Shown one piece after another: positions 6,740-15,141 of a DNA stretch of 20,301 bases (position 1 is its first letter; the number at the start of each line of letters is the position of its first letter). The DNA is from an uncultured Muribaculaceae bacterium. GTDB lineage: Bacteria; Bacteroidota; Bacteroidia; Bacteroidales; Muribaculaceae. The stretch is from NCBI GenBank assembly GCA_910579605.1, contig CAJTUG010000002.1, positions 59,870-80,170 of the forward strand, written 5' to 3'. The notes beneath the pieces were generated by a model. It worked only from the letters and a program-made list of their open reading frames with translations. It searched no databases and was not told the DNA's origin. The position numbers were made by a program, and so were the translations under genes.

Positions 6740-9154
6740 ATGGCAATGGAAAATAATTTGTTATCAGTATCTACTTTTGTAGATTATATCCATAATTACA
6801 TAAAACATGTAGCACTATCAAAAAACGCTAACGTTAAAAACACAATAATAAAATCGGTATTGACCGATAGCCGATCTTTGGCTTGTACAGAAGGAATCAT
6901 GTTTGCCGCTTTGCAAACTGAGGTAAACGATGGGCATAAATATATACCTGAGCTCTACAACCAAGGGGTGCGTATCTTCCTTGTGGAGAATATGCCGCAT
7001 GATATCGATACAATGTCCGATGCTTTTTTTATTCAAGTTAGTTCTGTAATAGATTCTCTTGAAGCTTTGGCCATGTTCCTTGTAGAGAATGCAACATACA
7101 TGCATTTTGTCGTTACAGGGAGCTACGGGAAATCGGCCGTTAAAGAAATACTTTATACCTCGGCGTTGCCGCATTGTAGAGCTGCGCATAGCCCACGAAG
7201 CTTCAATTCTCGGCTTGGTATTATTTTGTCGCTTATAGAGAATACGCTTGGTAAATCTCCTGAATTGATAATTACTGAAGCAGGAATAGACGGTCCAGGT
7301 CAAGCAGACAAAGTTCTTAGGCTTTTTACTGGACACCTAACTGGTATAATTACTCCAATTACCGAAGAACATGACAGGAATTTTCCCTCTCACAAAGATA
7401 AGGTGAGCGAAAAATTACGAATGCTTGAAAATTGCGATACCATAGTTTATGATTCTTCTGACAAGGATTTGGTAATCTTGCTTCGTCAAATGCAAAGCCG
7501 AAAGAAAAATCTTAGGTTAATTCCTGTAGACAGCAACAGTATTAACAATGAATCGCCCACAATTTACCATGCTTTGGCAAAAGCAGCGTTGCCAGATTAC
7601 TACAATTCGTCTGTATCGGTAGTTTCACCGCGCATTGGAATACGATGTTGCGAAAATGGTAATATGGTGGTTCGCGACGATTTTACTCCGGATTTACGTT
7701 CTTTGCGAGACGTTCTTGATACAGCCCGTCGCCAAGCTACGCCTACAAGGCCGTGCGTGGCTATTCTTGGAGATATACTACACCATACTATGACCTTAGA
7801 TGAAATTTACGGTCTATATGCAAGTGCTTTTGAACTATGTAGATTGTTTGGATTTCAAAAGGTTTATTATGTTGGCTGCGAATTGAGAGACAGTACTTTC
7901 ATATGGCCAGCTAATGTAATCCCCTTAGAATCCTCAACACAAATAGCCTCGCTTGCAGATGGTAATACCATTACCGATAGCTTGGTTTTACTATTTGGTA
8001 AAAACAATCCGGAATTAGACTGTTTGGCGGCATCTTTGGAGAGCGCATCACACGAAACGAGTCTTGAAATTGACCTTGATGCTCTGACGGCCAATTATAA
8101 TATTTACCGTCGTATGCTCCCGCAAGGGACAGGAATTGTAGGAATGGTAAAAGCCGATGCTTATGGAACAGGAGCAGTAGAAATAGGTAAAACTCTCCAA
8201 AGTATAGGGGCTGCATATCTTGCGGTAGCTGTCATAGACGAAGGTATAAGTTTGCGAAAAGCTGGTATCACAATGCCGATAATGGTTTTAAATCCAATAA
8301 CCAATCGATATCCGGCTCTTTTCGCTCATAAGCTTGAACCTGCTGTTTTTTCTATAGAAGAATTGAAGAGACTTATTGCTGAAGCAGAATCTGCCGGGTG
8401 CATTGCTTATCCAGTCCATGTTAAACTTGACACAGGCATGCATAGGGTAGGATTTGTAGACAATCAGCTTGGGGAATTATGTTCAATGCTTGGTCAGACA
8501 GAAGCCGTGAGAATAGAATCTGTGTTCTCTCATCTTGCTACTGCCGATTGTCTTGACAAAGACGATTACACTGCAATGCAGTTGGAAGCATTTTATCAAA
8601 TGACCGATGCAATTAGTAAGCGTTTGGGACGAACGTTTAAAAGGCATATTCTCAATACCGCTGGAATGATGCGTTTTTCAGACTGTGGCCCATATGAGAT
8701 GGCGCGGTTGGGAATAGGTTTGTATGGAATATCTCCATATTCAGAATCTCGTTTAAAGCTCAAAACCGTTGCTACATTTCGTTCGCGTATTATCTCTTTA
8801 AAGCGTTGGCCTGCCGGTACTCCTATAGGTTATGGCTGCAAGGGACGTACAGATCGTGAGAGCATAATTGCTACTGTGCCTGTGGGTTATGCAGATGGAA
8901 TAGATCGACATATGGGACGCGGAGCGGCAAGTTTTGTTGTCAAAGGAGTGGAATGCCCTACGATAGGCAACATTTGCATGGATCTCTGTATGATAGATGT
9001 TACCGACGTGTGTGAACCAAAAGTTGGCGATAGTGTTGAAATATTTGGAAAAGAGATGCCCATAAAACGGATTGCAAATACTCTTGGGACTATCCCATAT
9101 GAGATACTCACATCCGTTTCTCCACGGGTAAAACGCATATATACAAGAAAATAA
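6740..9154 (+). CDS. murF-alr: MurF-like / alanine racemase fusion protein
   Basis: An 804-residue protein with the two-domain layout typical of Bacteroidetes. Residues 1 to about 435 align with MurF (UDP-MurNAc-tripeptide:D-Ala-D-Ala ligase), with an ATP-loop VTGSYGKSAVKE at 124-135 and HSPRSFNSRLG after it. Residues about 440-804 are a complete alanine racemase. They have PLP-lysine K471 in MVKADAYGTG, KLDTGMHRVGF, the catalytic-Tyr region PIGYG (Y698), VPVGYADG and GNICMDLCMIDVTD. The racemase makes D-alanine for peptidoglycan in the cytoplasm. The MurF half looks eroded: the ND(S/T)YN motif reads RDDFT (312-316), the usual KG(A/S)R block reads FGKNN, and the loop is SYGKS rather than SNGKT. 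Racemase activity is likely; ligase activity is doubtful. The gene starts 2 bases after the GSCFA gene. Confidence 0.93.
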   Translation: MAMENNLLSVSTFVDYIHNYIKHVALSKNANVKNTIIKSVLTDSRSLACTEGIMFAALQTEVNDGHKYIPELYNQGVRIFLVENMPHDIDTMSDAFFIQVSSVIDSLEALAMFLVENATYMHFVVTGSYGKSAVKEILYTSALPHCRAAHSPRSFNSRLGIILSLIENTLGKSPELIITEAGIDGPGQADKVLRLFTGHLTGIITPITEEHDRNFPSHKDKVSEKLRMLENCDTIVYDSSDKDLVILLRQMQSRKKNLRLIPVDSNSINNESPTIYHALAKAALPDYYNSSVSVVSPRIGIRCCENGNMVVRDDFTPDLRSLRDVLDTARRQATPTRPCVAILGDILHHTMTLDEIYGLYASAFELCRLFGFQKVYYVGCELRDSTFIWPANVIPLESSTQIASLADGNTITDSLVLLFGKNNPELDCLAASLESASHETSLEIDLDALTANYNIYRRMLPQGTGIVGMVKADAYGTGAVEIGKTLQSIGAAYLAVAVIDEGISLRKAGITMPIMVLNPITNRYPALFAHKLEPAVFSIEELKRLIAEAESAGCIAYPVHVKLDTGMHRVGFVDNQLGELCSMLGQTEAVRIESVFSHLATADCLDKDDYTAMQLEAFYQMTDAISKRLGRTFKRHILNTAGMMRFSDCGPYEMARLGIGLYGISPYSESRLKLKTVATFRSRIISLKRWPAGTPIGYGCKGRTDRESIIATVPVGYADGIDRHMGRGAASFVVKGVECPTIGNICMDLCMIDVTDVCEPKVGDSVEIFGKEMPIKRIANTLGTIPYEILTSVSPRVKRIYTRK

Positions 9155-9157
9155 TTT

Positions 9158-10558
9158 ATGGATATAATCAACGCTGTCAACGACATTATCTGGAGCTATA
9201 TAATGATTATTTTGCTCTTAGGTTTTGCCATATATTATACCGTGGCTACCCGAGGAGTACAATTCAGAATGGTTGGACAGATGTTCAAATTGTTAGCCGC
9301 CAGTGGCAGTAAGCACGACGATAAACGTACAGATGGTATTTCAAACCATCACAAAGTATCGTCTTTTCAAGCTTTTGCTGTTTCTATAGCAAGCCGTGTT
9401 GGTACAGGCAATCTTGCTGGAGTTGCTACTGCCATTGCTTTGGGAGGCCCTGGAGCGGTGATGTGGATGTGGATAATAGCACTTCTCGGGAGTGCCAACG
9501 CATTTGTTGAATCAACTTTAGCACAACTTTTCAAAGTGAAGGGTGAACGTTCATTCCAAGGAGGTCCTGCTTATTATATTAGTAAAGGTATAGGTAAAAA
9601 GTGGTGGGCGGTAACTTTTGCAGTGCTGATAACTTTAACCTTTGGGTTGGCTTTTAATTCGGTGCAGTCTAATACGATAGCCTTGTCGTTGGTGCAGTTT
9701 GGTGTTTCTCCTGTTTTGGTTGGCGCTGTTTTGGTGGTTTTGAGCCTTGCAGTAATTTGTGGAAGCATTCGGCGCATTTCCCGTTTCAGCCAAATTGTGG
9801 TGCCGGTTATGGCTATTGCATATATAATTCTTGCTCTTGCTATCTCAATTGCCAATATATCATATGTCCCACATGTGCTTAAACTTATATTTGATGATGC
9901 TTTCAATTTTCAAGCTGGACTTGGAGGAGGTGTCGGTGCAGCAATGATGATGGGTATTAAACGCGGACTTTTCAGCAATGAAGCAGGGGAAGGTTCTGCT
10001 CCAAATGTGGCTGCAACAGCAGCTGTATCACATCCTGTTAAACAAGGACTTATCCAAACACTTGGTGTGTTTACCGATACGCTTATAATATGTTCCTGCA
10101 CAGCTTTCATAATACTATTGGGGCATACTCCAGAGAATCAACTTAGCGGCATAGAACTTACCCAAAAGGCCATAGACTCTGAGCTTGGGGGAGGTTTGGG
10201 TTCTGTTTTTGTTGCCGTGGCTATTTTCTTTTTCGCTTTTACAAGTATTGTTGCGAATTACTATTACGGAGAGACAAATCTACAATTCATCACAAAAAAG
10301 AAATGGGTTATCACTGTTTACCGAATCTCTGTGGCTTCGATGGTTTTTATAGGAGCAGTTTCTACCCTTGATTTTGTGTGGGCTATTGCAGATATAACAA
10401 TGGCGTTAATGACGGCTTGCAATTTAGGCGCTTTGGCGGTACTGGGGAAATATGCAATAATTCTTTTAAGAGATTATACAAATCAACTGCGCAGAGGCTT
10501 GGATCCGCAGTACCATTCCTCTACTATTCCTGATATAGACACTCCGTGTTGGGACTGA
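9158..10558 (+). CDS. Sodium:alanine symporter family (AGCS) amino-acid carrier
   Basis: A 466-residue integral membrane protein with about ten or more hydrophobic segments. AGCS hallmarks include ATRGVQFRMVGQMFKLL near the N-terminus, SIASRVGTGNLAGVATAIALGGPGAVMWMW, FQGGPAYYI and RGLFSNEAGEGSAPNVAATA. It takes up alanine (or glycine) with sodium across the inner membrane. It begins 3 bases after the stop of the MurF-Alr gene. This placement suggests that alanine uptake and racemisation are co-expressed to supply D-alanine. The product name alsT/dagA would fit the family, but I do not assign a symbol. Confidence 0.94.
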   Translation: MDIINAVNDIIWSYIMIILLLGFAIYYTVATRGVQFRMVGQMFKLLAASGSKHDDKRTDGISNHHKVSSFQAFAVSIASRVGTGNLAGVATAIALGGPGAVMWMWIIALLGSANAFVESTLAQLFKVKGERSFQGGPAYYISKGIGKKWWAVTFAVLITLTFGLAFNSVQSNTIALSLVQFGVSPVLVGAVLVVLSLAVICGSIRRISRFSQIVVPVMAIAYIILALAISIANISYVPHVLKLIFDDAFNFQAGLGGGVGAAMMMGIKRGLFSNEAGEGSAPNVAATAAVSHPVKQGLIQTLGVFTDTLIICSCTAFIILLGHTPENQLSGIELTQKAIDSELGGGLGSVFVAVAIFFFAFTSIVANYYYGETNLQFITKKKWVITVYRISVASMVFIGAVSTLDFVWAIADITMALMTACNLGALAVLGKYAIILLRDYTNQLRRGLDPQYHSSTIPDIDTPCWD

Positions 10559-10581
10559 AAAAGTACCCATATCCAGAAAAA

Positions 10582-11691
10582 TTATAATTCAGCTTCTTTG
10601 AGCTTCTCGGCGTTTTCGGCTATGATGAGATGGTCGATCAAATCTTGAATATCGCCGTCTACAAAAGCTTGAAGGTTATACATGGTGTAATTTATACGAT
10701 GGTCTGTAACTCGGCCTTGAGGATAGTTGTATGTACGGATTTTTGCCGAACGGTCGCCGGTACTAACCATAGTTTTCCTTCGTGACGCTATATCGTCGAT
10801 ATATTTCTGGTGTTCTTTATCGTAGATGAAGGTGCGTAAGCGGCTCAATGCTCTTTCTTTATTTTTGGGTTGGTCGCGTGTTTCAGTACATTCAATTAAA
10901 ATCTCTTCTGTAACTCCTGTGTTGGGGTTTTTCCACATGTATCGCAACCGTACTCCAGACTCCACTTTGTTTACGTTTTGCCCTCCGGCACCACCCGAGC
11001 GGAATGTGTCCCATTTTATTTCTCCTTCATTAATCTGAACATCAAAAGCCTCTGCTTCCGGCAAGACTGCTACAGTAGCAGCCGAGGTATGTACGCGACC
11101 CTGGGTTTCTGTTGCAGGAACTCGCTGTACGCGATGTACACCGCTTTCATATTTCAACAAACCATATACCCCTTCGCCCGTAACAGATAGTACTACCTCT
11201 TTAAAACCTCCGGCAGCCCCTTCGCTTGCTGAGGTGATTGCTACCGACCATCCTTTGCTTTCGCAATATTTCATATACATTTTGCAAAGGTCGCCGGCAA
11301 ATATTGCCGCTTCATCACCTCCAGTTCCACCTCGGATTTCAAGGATAGCGTTTTTACTATCTTCCGGATCTGCCGGGATTAGTAGTAATTTAATTTCCTC
11401 TTCAAGTTCTGGTAATTCTTTTGTAGCCGTATCAAGTTGTTCCTTGGCCATCTCGCGCATTTCTGCATCGTTTTCCGTGCTGAGGATTTCTTTGGCCTCG
11501 TCTATATTACCAAGTAAATCCCTATAGCGGTGCGTAACTGCGGTGAGCTTTTCCAAGTCTTTGTATTCCTTGGAAAGTCGCACATATCGCTGCATGTCGG
11601 CAATAACAGCCGGATCTGTTATAAGAGTGCTTATTTCTTCAAATCGCGCGTCTATACCATCAAGGCGCTGTAATAGAGAATTGTCTGCCAC
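10582..11691 (-). CDS. prfA: Peptide chain release factor 1 (RF1)
   Basis: A 369-residue class I release factor. The PAT tripeptide that reads UAA and UAG is at 192-194 (VQRVPATETQGRVHTSA), which marks it as RF1 rather than RF2 (SPF). The catalytic GGQ loop is at 236-238 (RSGGAGGQNVNKVES). The N-terminal helical domain and domain 2 (EIRGGTGGDEAAIFAGDL) are intact, and the length is normal. It releases finished peptides in the ribosome; the GGQ glutamine is a usual PrmC methylation target. It is the last gene of the minus-strand run, 6 bases after the YitT gene, and converges with the symporter gene across a 23-base gap with no evident terminator hairpin. Confidence 0.98.
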   Translation of the reverse strand: MADNSLLQRLDGIDARFEEISTLITDPAVIADMQRYVRLSKEYKDLEKLTAVTHRYRDLLGNIDEAKEILSTENDAEMREMAKEQLDTATKELPELEEEIKLLLIPADPEDSKNAILEIRGGTGGDEAAIFAGDLCKMYMKYCESKGWSVAITSASEGAAGGFKEVVLSVTGEGVYGLLKYESGVHRVQRVPATETQGRVHTSAATVAVLPEAEAFDVQINEGEIKWDTFRSGGAGGQNVNKVESGVRLRYMWKNPNTGVTEEILIECTETRDQPKNKERALSRLRTFIYDKEHQKYIDDIASRRKTMVSTGDRSAKIRTYNYPQGRVTDHRINYTMYNLQAFVDGDIQDLIDHLIIAENAEKLKEAEL

Positions 11692-11697
11692 TGTTTA

Positions 11698-12654
11698 TTA
11701 TTGGGGAATTTCAACGTTTCGTGATTCTATTTTTTTCTGTAATTCTGCATGGTCTTCTTCTTGTGATTGCTGGGGCATTTTCATTTTAACCTTAAGCTCA
11801 TCAAAGCCTTGTCCATAAACACCATTTACATTAGCTTGAGTGCAGAAAGCATTTGGGTCTATACTCTTTATTATTCTGGATATGGTAACCGATTCGATTT
11901 TCCGGCACATTACCAGAAGTACCTTTACCTCTTTTTTAGAATACCAACCCATGCCAGATAGCACTGTGCAGCCTCTTTTTGCCTCATTATTTATGGCCGT
12001 TGCAATCTGTTCCCATTTTGTGGAAAAAATTGTGAACTGAACTGCTTGGCGGTTGGTGTTTATAATAGTATCGGCCACAAACGCAGATATAAGCAGTACA
12101 ACAAAACCAAACACCATCCTCTCCACCTGGTGGAAAAGGAAATATGATGAGCCTATTATAAAGACATCGGTATAAAGCATGGTTCGTCCAACGCTCACAT
12201 TGGAGCGTTTAGATACCATAGCGGCAACAATATCCGTGCCACCGCTGGAACCATTATGTGTAAAAGCTATGCCTACACCGAATCCGGCCATCATGCCGCC
12301 TATAACAATGTTTAAGAATGGTTCTGGTGTGAGCGCTTCGTCGAAAAGAGGCTGGAATATGCCTATGAAAACCGAAATCATGGTTGCTCCATAGATTGTA
12401 CCGAGAACGAATTTTTTCCCGACTACTTTATAGGCTATGGCCAAAAGAGTGAGATTTAGCGCATATTGGCTAATAGACACCGGGACGCCTAATGTGAGGT
12501 ATACAATAGTGCCTATACCTGCTAAGCCCCCAATTACAACTTTCTCCGGAAGGATAAAGCCGCAAAAACCGAAGGCATAAATTGCCATACCCAAGGTGAC
12601 GAAAGTATAATCTTTTATCGTCATCCACAAATGGCGCTTGTTTATATTTGTCAT
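11698..12654 (-). CDS. YitT family membrane protein (DUF161 + DUF2179)
   Basis: A 318-residue protein. About the first 220 residues carry five or six membrane segments with the YitT signature (GFCGFILPEKVVIGGLAGI; THNGSSGGTDIVAAM). A C-terminal soluble DUF2179 domain follows (residues about 225-295, GCTVLSGMGWYSKKEVKVLL ... FCTQANVNGVYGQGF). The family is widespread and its molecular function is not established. Codirectional neighbours at 26 bases (upstream) and 6 bases (downstream) indicate operon membership. Confidence 0.93.
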   Translation of the reverse strand: MTNINKRHLWMTIKDYTFVTLGMAIYAFGFCGFILPEKVVIGGLAGIGTIVYLTLGVPVSISQYALNLTLLAIAYKVVGKKFVLGTIYGATMISVFIGIFQPLFDEALTPEPFLNIVIGGMMAGFGVGIAFTHNGSSGGTDIVAAMVSKRSNVSVGRTMLYTDVFIIGSSYFLFHQVERMVFGFVVLLISAFVADTIINTNRQAVQFTIFSTKWEQIATAINNEAKRGCTVLSGMGWYSKKEVKVLLVMCRKIESVTISRIIKSIDPNAFCTQANVNGVYGQGFDELKVKMKMPQQSQEEDHAELQKKIESRNVEIPQ

Positions 12655-12680
12655 TTTAAAGCTTTGCTTGATTTATGTAA

Positions 12681-13856
12681 TTAATGAACATTGGCCATTA
12701 TTTCGGCTGCTTTTTTTTCTGCCATCCTTGTGGCTTCTTCTTTACTCGACGCTTGAGGTAATTCTGAGATGTCTGGAATACGGACTCGGGTGCCAGGAGC
12801 TATTTTACTCGGGTGTTTGAGTTTGTCTTGGTTTGCAAGATAGATATATACCCAAAATATGCTTTTGCCGTAATGGCGTCGAGCCATTACAGCAAGATAA
12901 TTACTGCCTGAAACGGTTTCATAGACTGGTTCTTTTGTCGTTTCTTCAGAAATTTGCGCTGTTTGAGCAGGTGCGGCAGGTTCTTTATCTGTAATGTCGA
13001 TTGCTTCGGTAGTGATATTTTCTTCTTGTTCCCCAACTATTGCTGATATTGAATCAGTTGGCGCGATAATTTCTTCTTGAGTTTCTTCAATTTCATCAAG
13101 CTGGCTGTATGTGTTATCTGGATATGCTAAAAATGCCGCAAGGAGGCCGCCTCCAACTCCAATAATTATTCCGGTAATGATAATCCACAGCCACGTTAGG
13201 CTGCCCTTCTTTTTAGGTTCTTCCTCTTGGGTTTCTTCTTCGGTAGGGTCATCGTCTTCCGGAACGAAATAATTATTGGAAATAGATGAGCTTCCATTGT
13301 CTACAAATGGAATATTTACCCCCAATTGTACTCGACGGTTGTTCTCCTCCGATTGGACATGCTCAAAATCTTGAGATTCATCGGATTCAATTTCTTGGAC
13401 CGGTCTGATTTCCTCTTCTTCCGCATTGTCTGTTTGATTGGGAATAGAGGGCGTAGTGTTATCTGTCTCTATATTATTTTCAGTTTCAGATATTTCTGGA
13501 ATCTTTTCGGTTTCTGGAATCTCTTGTTCTTCATCAGAAGGAAGAGAGAGAGAAATAGAAAGGTCGTCGTCGGTAATACTATCGGCTAATTCAACTGCAT
13601 GGAACATGGAAAAAGGCTTGTTGATTTCTTGTGCCAATGAAGGGTCTGGAGTGAAAACTACATTGTTGCCGATAAGGTTGTCGGAAACGCGACGGAAAGT
13701 ACCTATATGTTTTATCTCTACGCTTTCTCCTTGTGCCAAAGACTTTTCTATGGTATTGAAAAATACACGTAGAAAACGACGCGTGGTATTAGGATCACTA
13801 TTTGTGATCTTTGCCAGGCGTGTAATAATCTGCGATAAGGTTATTGTGCTATTCAT
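12681..13856 (-). CDS. Membrane-anchored HU-like protein with C-terminal LysM domain
   Basis: A 391-residue protein of unusual layout. Residues 1-92 form an HU/IHF-like domain (ITLSQIITRLAKITNSDPNT ... VEIKHIGTFRRVSDN) whose arm region differs from canonical HU and ends in NKPFSMFHAVELAD. Residues 93-215 are a long acidic, Glu/Asp/Ser/Asn-rich linker. A KKK stop precedes one membrane segment at about 220-245 (TWLWIIITGIIIGVGGGLLA). A second acidic linker leads to a LysM-like domain at about 311-361 (YETVSGSNYLAVMARRHYGK ... PSKIAPGTRVRIPD). Lysines before the helix put the HU part in the cytoplasm and LysM in the periplasm, where it could bind peptidoglycan. Related HU-like/TM/SPOR or LysM proteins exist in Bacteroidetes. 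Its start overlaps the small HU gene by 8 bases. Proposed role: linking chromosome and envelope (inference). Confidence 0.88.
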   Translation of the reverse strand: MNSTITLSQIITRLAKITNSDPNTTRRFLRVFFNTIEKSLAQGESVEIKHIGTFRRVSDNLIGNNVVFTPDPSLAQEINKPFSMFHAVELADSITDDDLSISLSLPSDEEQEIPETEKIPEISETENNIETDNTTPSIPNQTDNAEEEEIRPVQEIESDESQDFEHVQSEENNRRVQLGVNIPFVDNGSSSISNNYFVPEDDDPTEEETQEEEPKKKGSLTWLWIIITGIIIGVGGGLLAAFLAYPDNTYSQLDEIEETQEEIIAPTDSISAIVGEQEENITTEAIDITDKEPAAPAQTAQISEETTKEPVYETVSGSNYLAVMARRHYGKSIFWVYIYLANQDKLKHPSKIAPGTRVRIPDISELPQASSKEEATRMAEKKAAEIMANVH

Positions 13857-14127
13857 TGCGTAGTCGTTTAGTTAACATTCCGCCAGGTTTGAATTCAAGA
13901 TGAATCTCGGGAGGGAAAAGCATGCGTTTTCCCGTACTTAGGTCTACACTTATCTCTTCATCAAGTTTTTTGGGGACGAAAGTGCCGAATGTTGGAATAG
14001 CTACAGAATCCATGTCTGAAGCGCTTTCTCTAATAATGATAGAAAGACCTTCAATAAGAGCGTCGATGTCGGCCGCGGGGCGGTCAAGATCTTCGGCTAT
14101 TATTTTGCGTAGTTGTTTGTAATCCAT
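13849..14127 (-). CDS. Small HU/IHF-family DNA-binding protein
   Basis: A 92-residue protein of HU size. The N-terminal helices MDYKQLRKIIAEDLDRPAAD and IDALIEGLSIIIRESASD are followed by the beta segment VAIPTFGTFVPKKLDEEI, then an arm with STGKRMLFPPEI and the C-terminal FKPGGMLTKRLRN. These match the HU order (GxF, TGK, P before the strand, FKPG). The arm lacks the common RNP motif, so DNA-binding details may differ. The stop codon lies inside the start of the downstream HU-TM-LysM gene (8-base overlap), so the two proteins are probably translated together and may heterodimerise through their HU folds. Confidence 0.87.
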   Translation of the reverse strand: MDYKQLRKIIAEDLDRPAADIDALIEGLSIIIRESASDMDSVAIPTFGTFVPKKLDEEISVDLSTGKRMLFPPEIHLEFKPGGMLTKRLRNE

Positions 14128-14158
14128 ATTATTTGTTTATATGGCGTGTGGAAATGAA

Positions 14159-15133
14159 CTATAATAGTTGCTCCATTATGGCGTATCGAGGCCGGTGTTT
14201 CACCTCTACAAATATCTTGCCTATATATTCTCCGACGATTCCGAGGCTTATAAGAATCAGACTGCCTAAAAACCAAACCGAAAGCATTAGTGAAGACCAT
14301 CCGGACACGGCATTTCCTTGCAAATAAGAAACCAAAACGTATATTGCCACAATTATGTCAAGGATGAGCAAGAATGCCCCAACACTGAAAATAATGCGCA
14401 TAGGTTTTGCCGTGAATGCGGTTATCCCATCTATGGCAACACTTAGGAGTGCTATAGGGCTGTATTTGGTATTGCCTGCAAGACGAGCACGTCTGTCGTA
14501 ACTTACCGTATCTGATATCAGCCCTATATGAGGCATTATTCCACGTAAATAGAGGGTGCGTTCGTCATAGTCTGAAAGCATTTCAAGGGCACGGCGGCTC
14601 ATAAGCCTGAATTCTGAATGATCGTAAACCGTATCAAGGCCAAAAGCTGCTTGTAATTTGTAGTATGTTCTTGCCGTGAATCTTTTAGCCCATGAATCTG
14701 TGGCTCGTGATGACCTTACTCCATATACGATATCTGTGCCTTGTGCAAATTTCTTTACCATCTCTATTATGGCGTCGGGAGAGTCTTGAAGGTCGGCATC
14801 TACAGTAATTGCTGCATCGCACATATTTTTAGCGGTCAGCAATCCAGCCAACATGGCGCTTTGTTGCCCTCTGTTGTGTGCTAAAGATATGGCTTTGAAT
14901 CTGGGATCGGAATCATGCAAATTCTTGATTATGCACCATGTGTTGTCTTTGCTGCCGTCGTTTACGAAAAGTATGAAACTCTCTTTGTTCGCTATTCCTT
15001 CTGAGGTCATTTTATTTAAGACATCAAGAAGGATATTAGCAGATTCGGGGAGTACTTCCTGTTCGTTAAAGCACGGCACTACCAAGGCAATTGTTGGCTT
15101 GCCTTGGTAAGTGCTGGCTTTAGTTGTGTTCAT
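14159..15133 (-). CDS. Family 2 glycosyltransferase, GtrB/DPM1-like (polyprenyl-phosphate sugar transferase)
   Basis: A 324-residue protein from ATG 15133. An in-frame TTG at 15145 would overlap the proS stop and is less likely. The GT-A catalytic domain shows VVPCFNEQEVLPES, FVNDGSKDNTW, LAHNRGQQSAMLAGL and the metal/nucleotide site TVDADLQDSPD. Two C-terminal membrane segments (about IIFSVGAFLLILDIIVAIYV and LMLSVWFLGSLILISLGIVG) end in EYIGKIFVEVKHRPRY. This layout is that of enzymes moving a hexose from a nucleotide sugar to undecaprenyl phosphate on the inner face of the membrane, for later surface glycan modification. The sugar is not predictable. It follows proS almost directly. Confidence 0.92.
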   Translation of the reverse strand: MNTTKASTYQGKPTIALVVPCFNEQEVLPESANILLDVLNKMTSEGIANKESFILFVNDGSKDNTWCIIKNLHDSDPRFKAISLAHNRGQQSAMLAGLLTAKNMCDAAITVDADLQDSPDAIIEMVKKFAQGTDIVYGVRSSRATDSWAKRFTARTYYKLQAAFGLDTVYDHSEFRLMSRRALEMLSDYDERTLYLRGIMPHIGLISDTVSYDRRARLAGNTKYSPIALLSVAIDGITAFTAKPMRIIFSVGAFLLILDIIVAIYVLVSYLQGNAVSGWSSLMLSVWFLGSLILISLGIVGEYIGKIFVEVKHRPRYAIMEQLL

Positions 15134-15141
15134 GGCCTCAA

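Noticed and set aside
6818..7336. 172-codon open frame on the minus strand
   Set aside because: Antisense to the MurF half of the fusion gene, with no recognisable domain, promoter or neighbours.
10559..10581. Terminator between the convergent symporter and prfA genes
   Set aside because: The 23-base gap shows no inverted repeat or T-run pattern of an intrinsic terminator.
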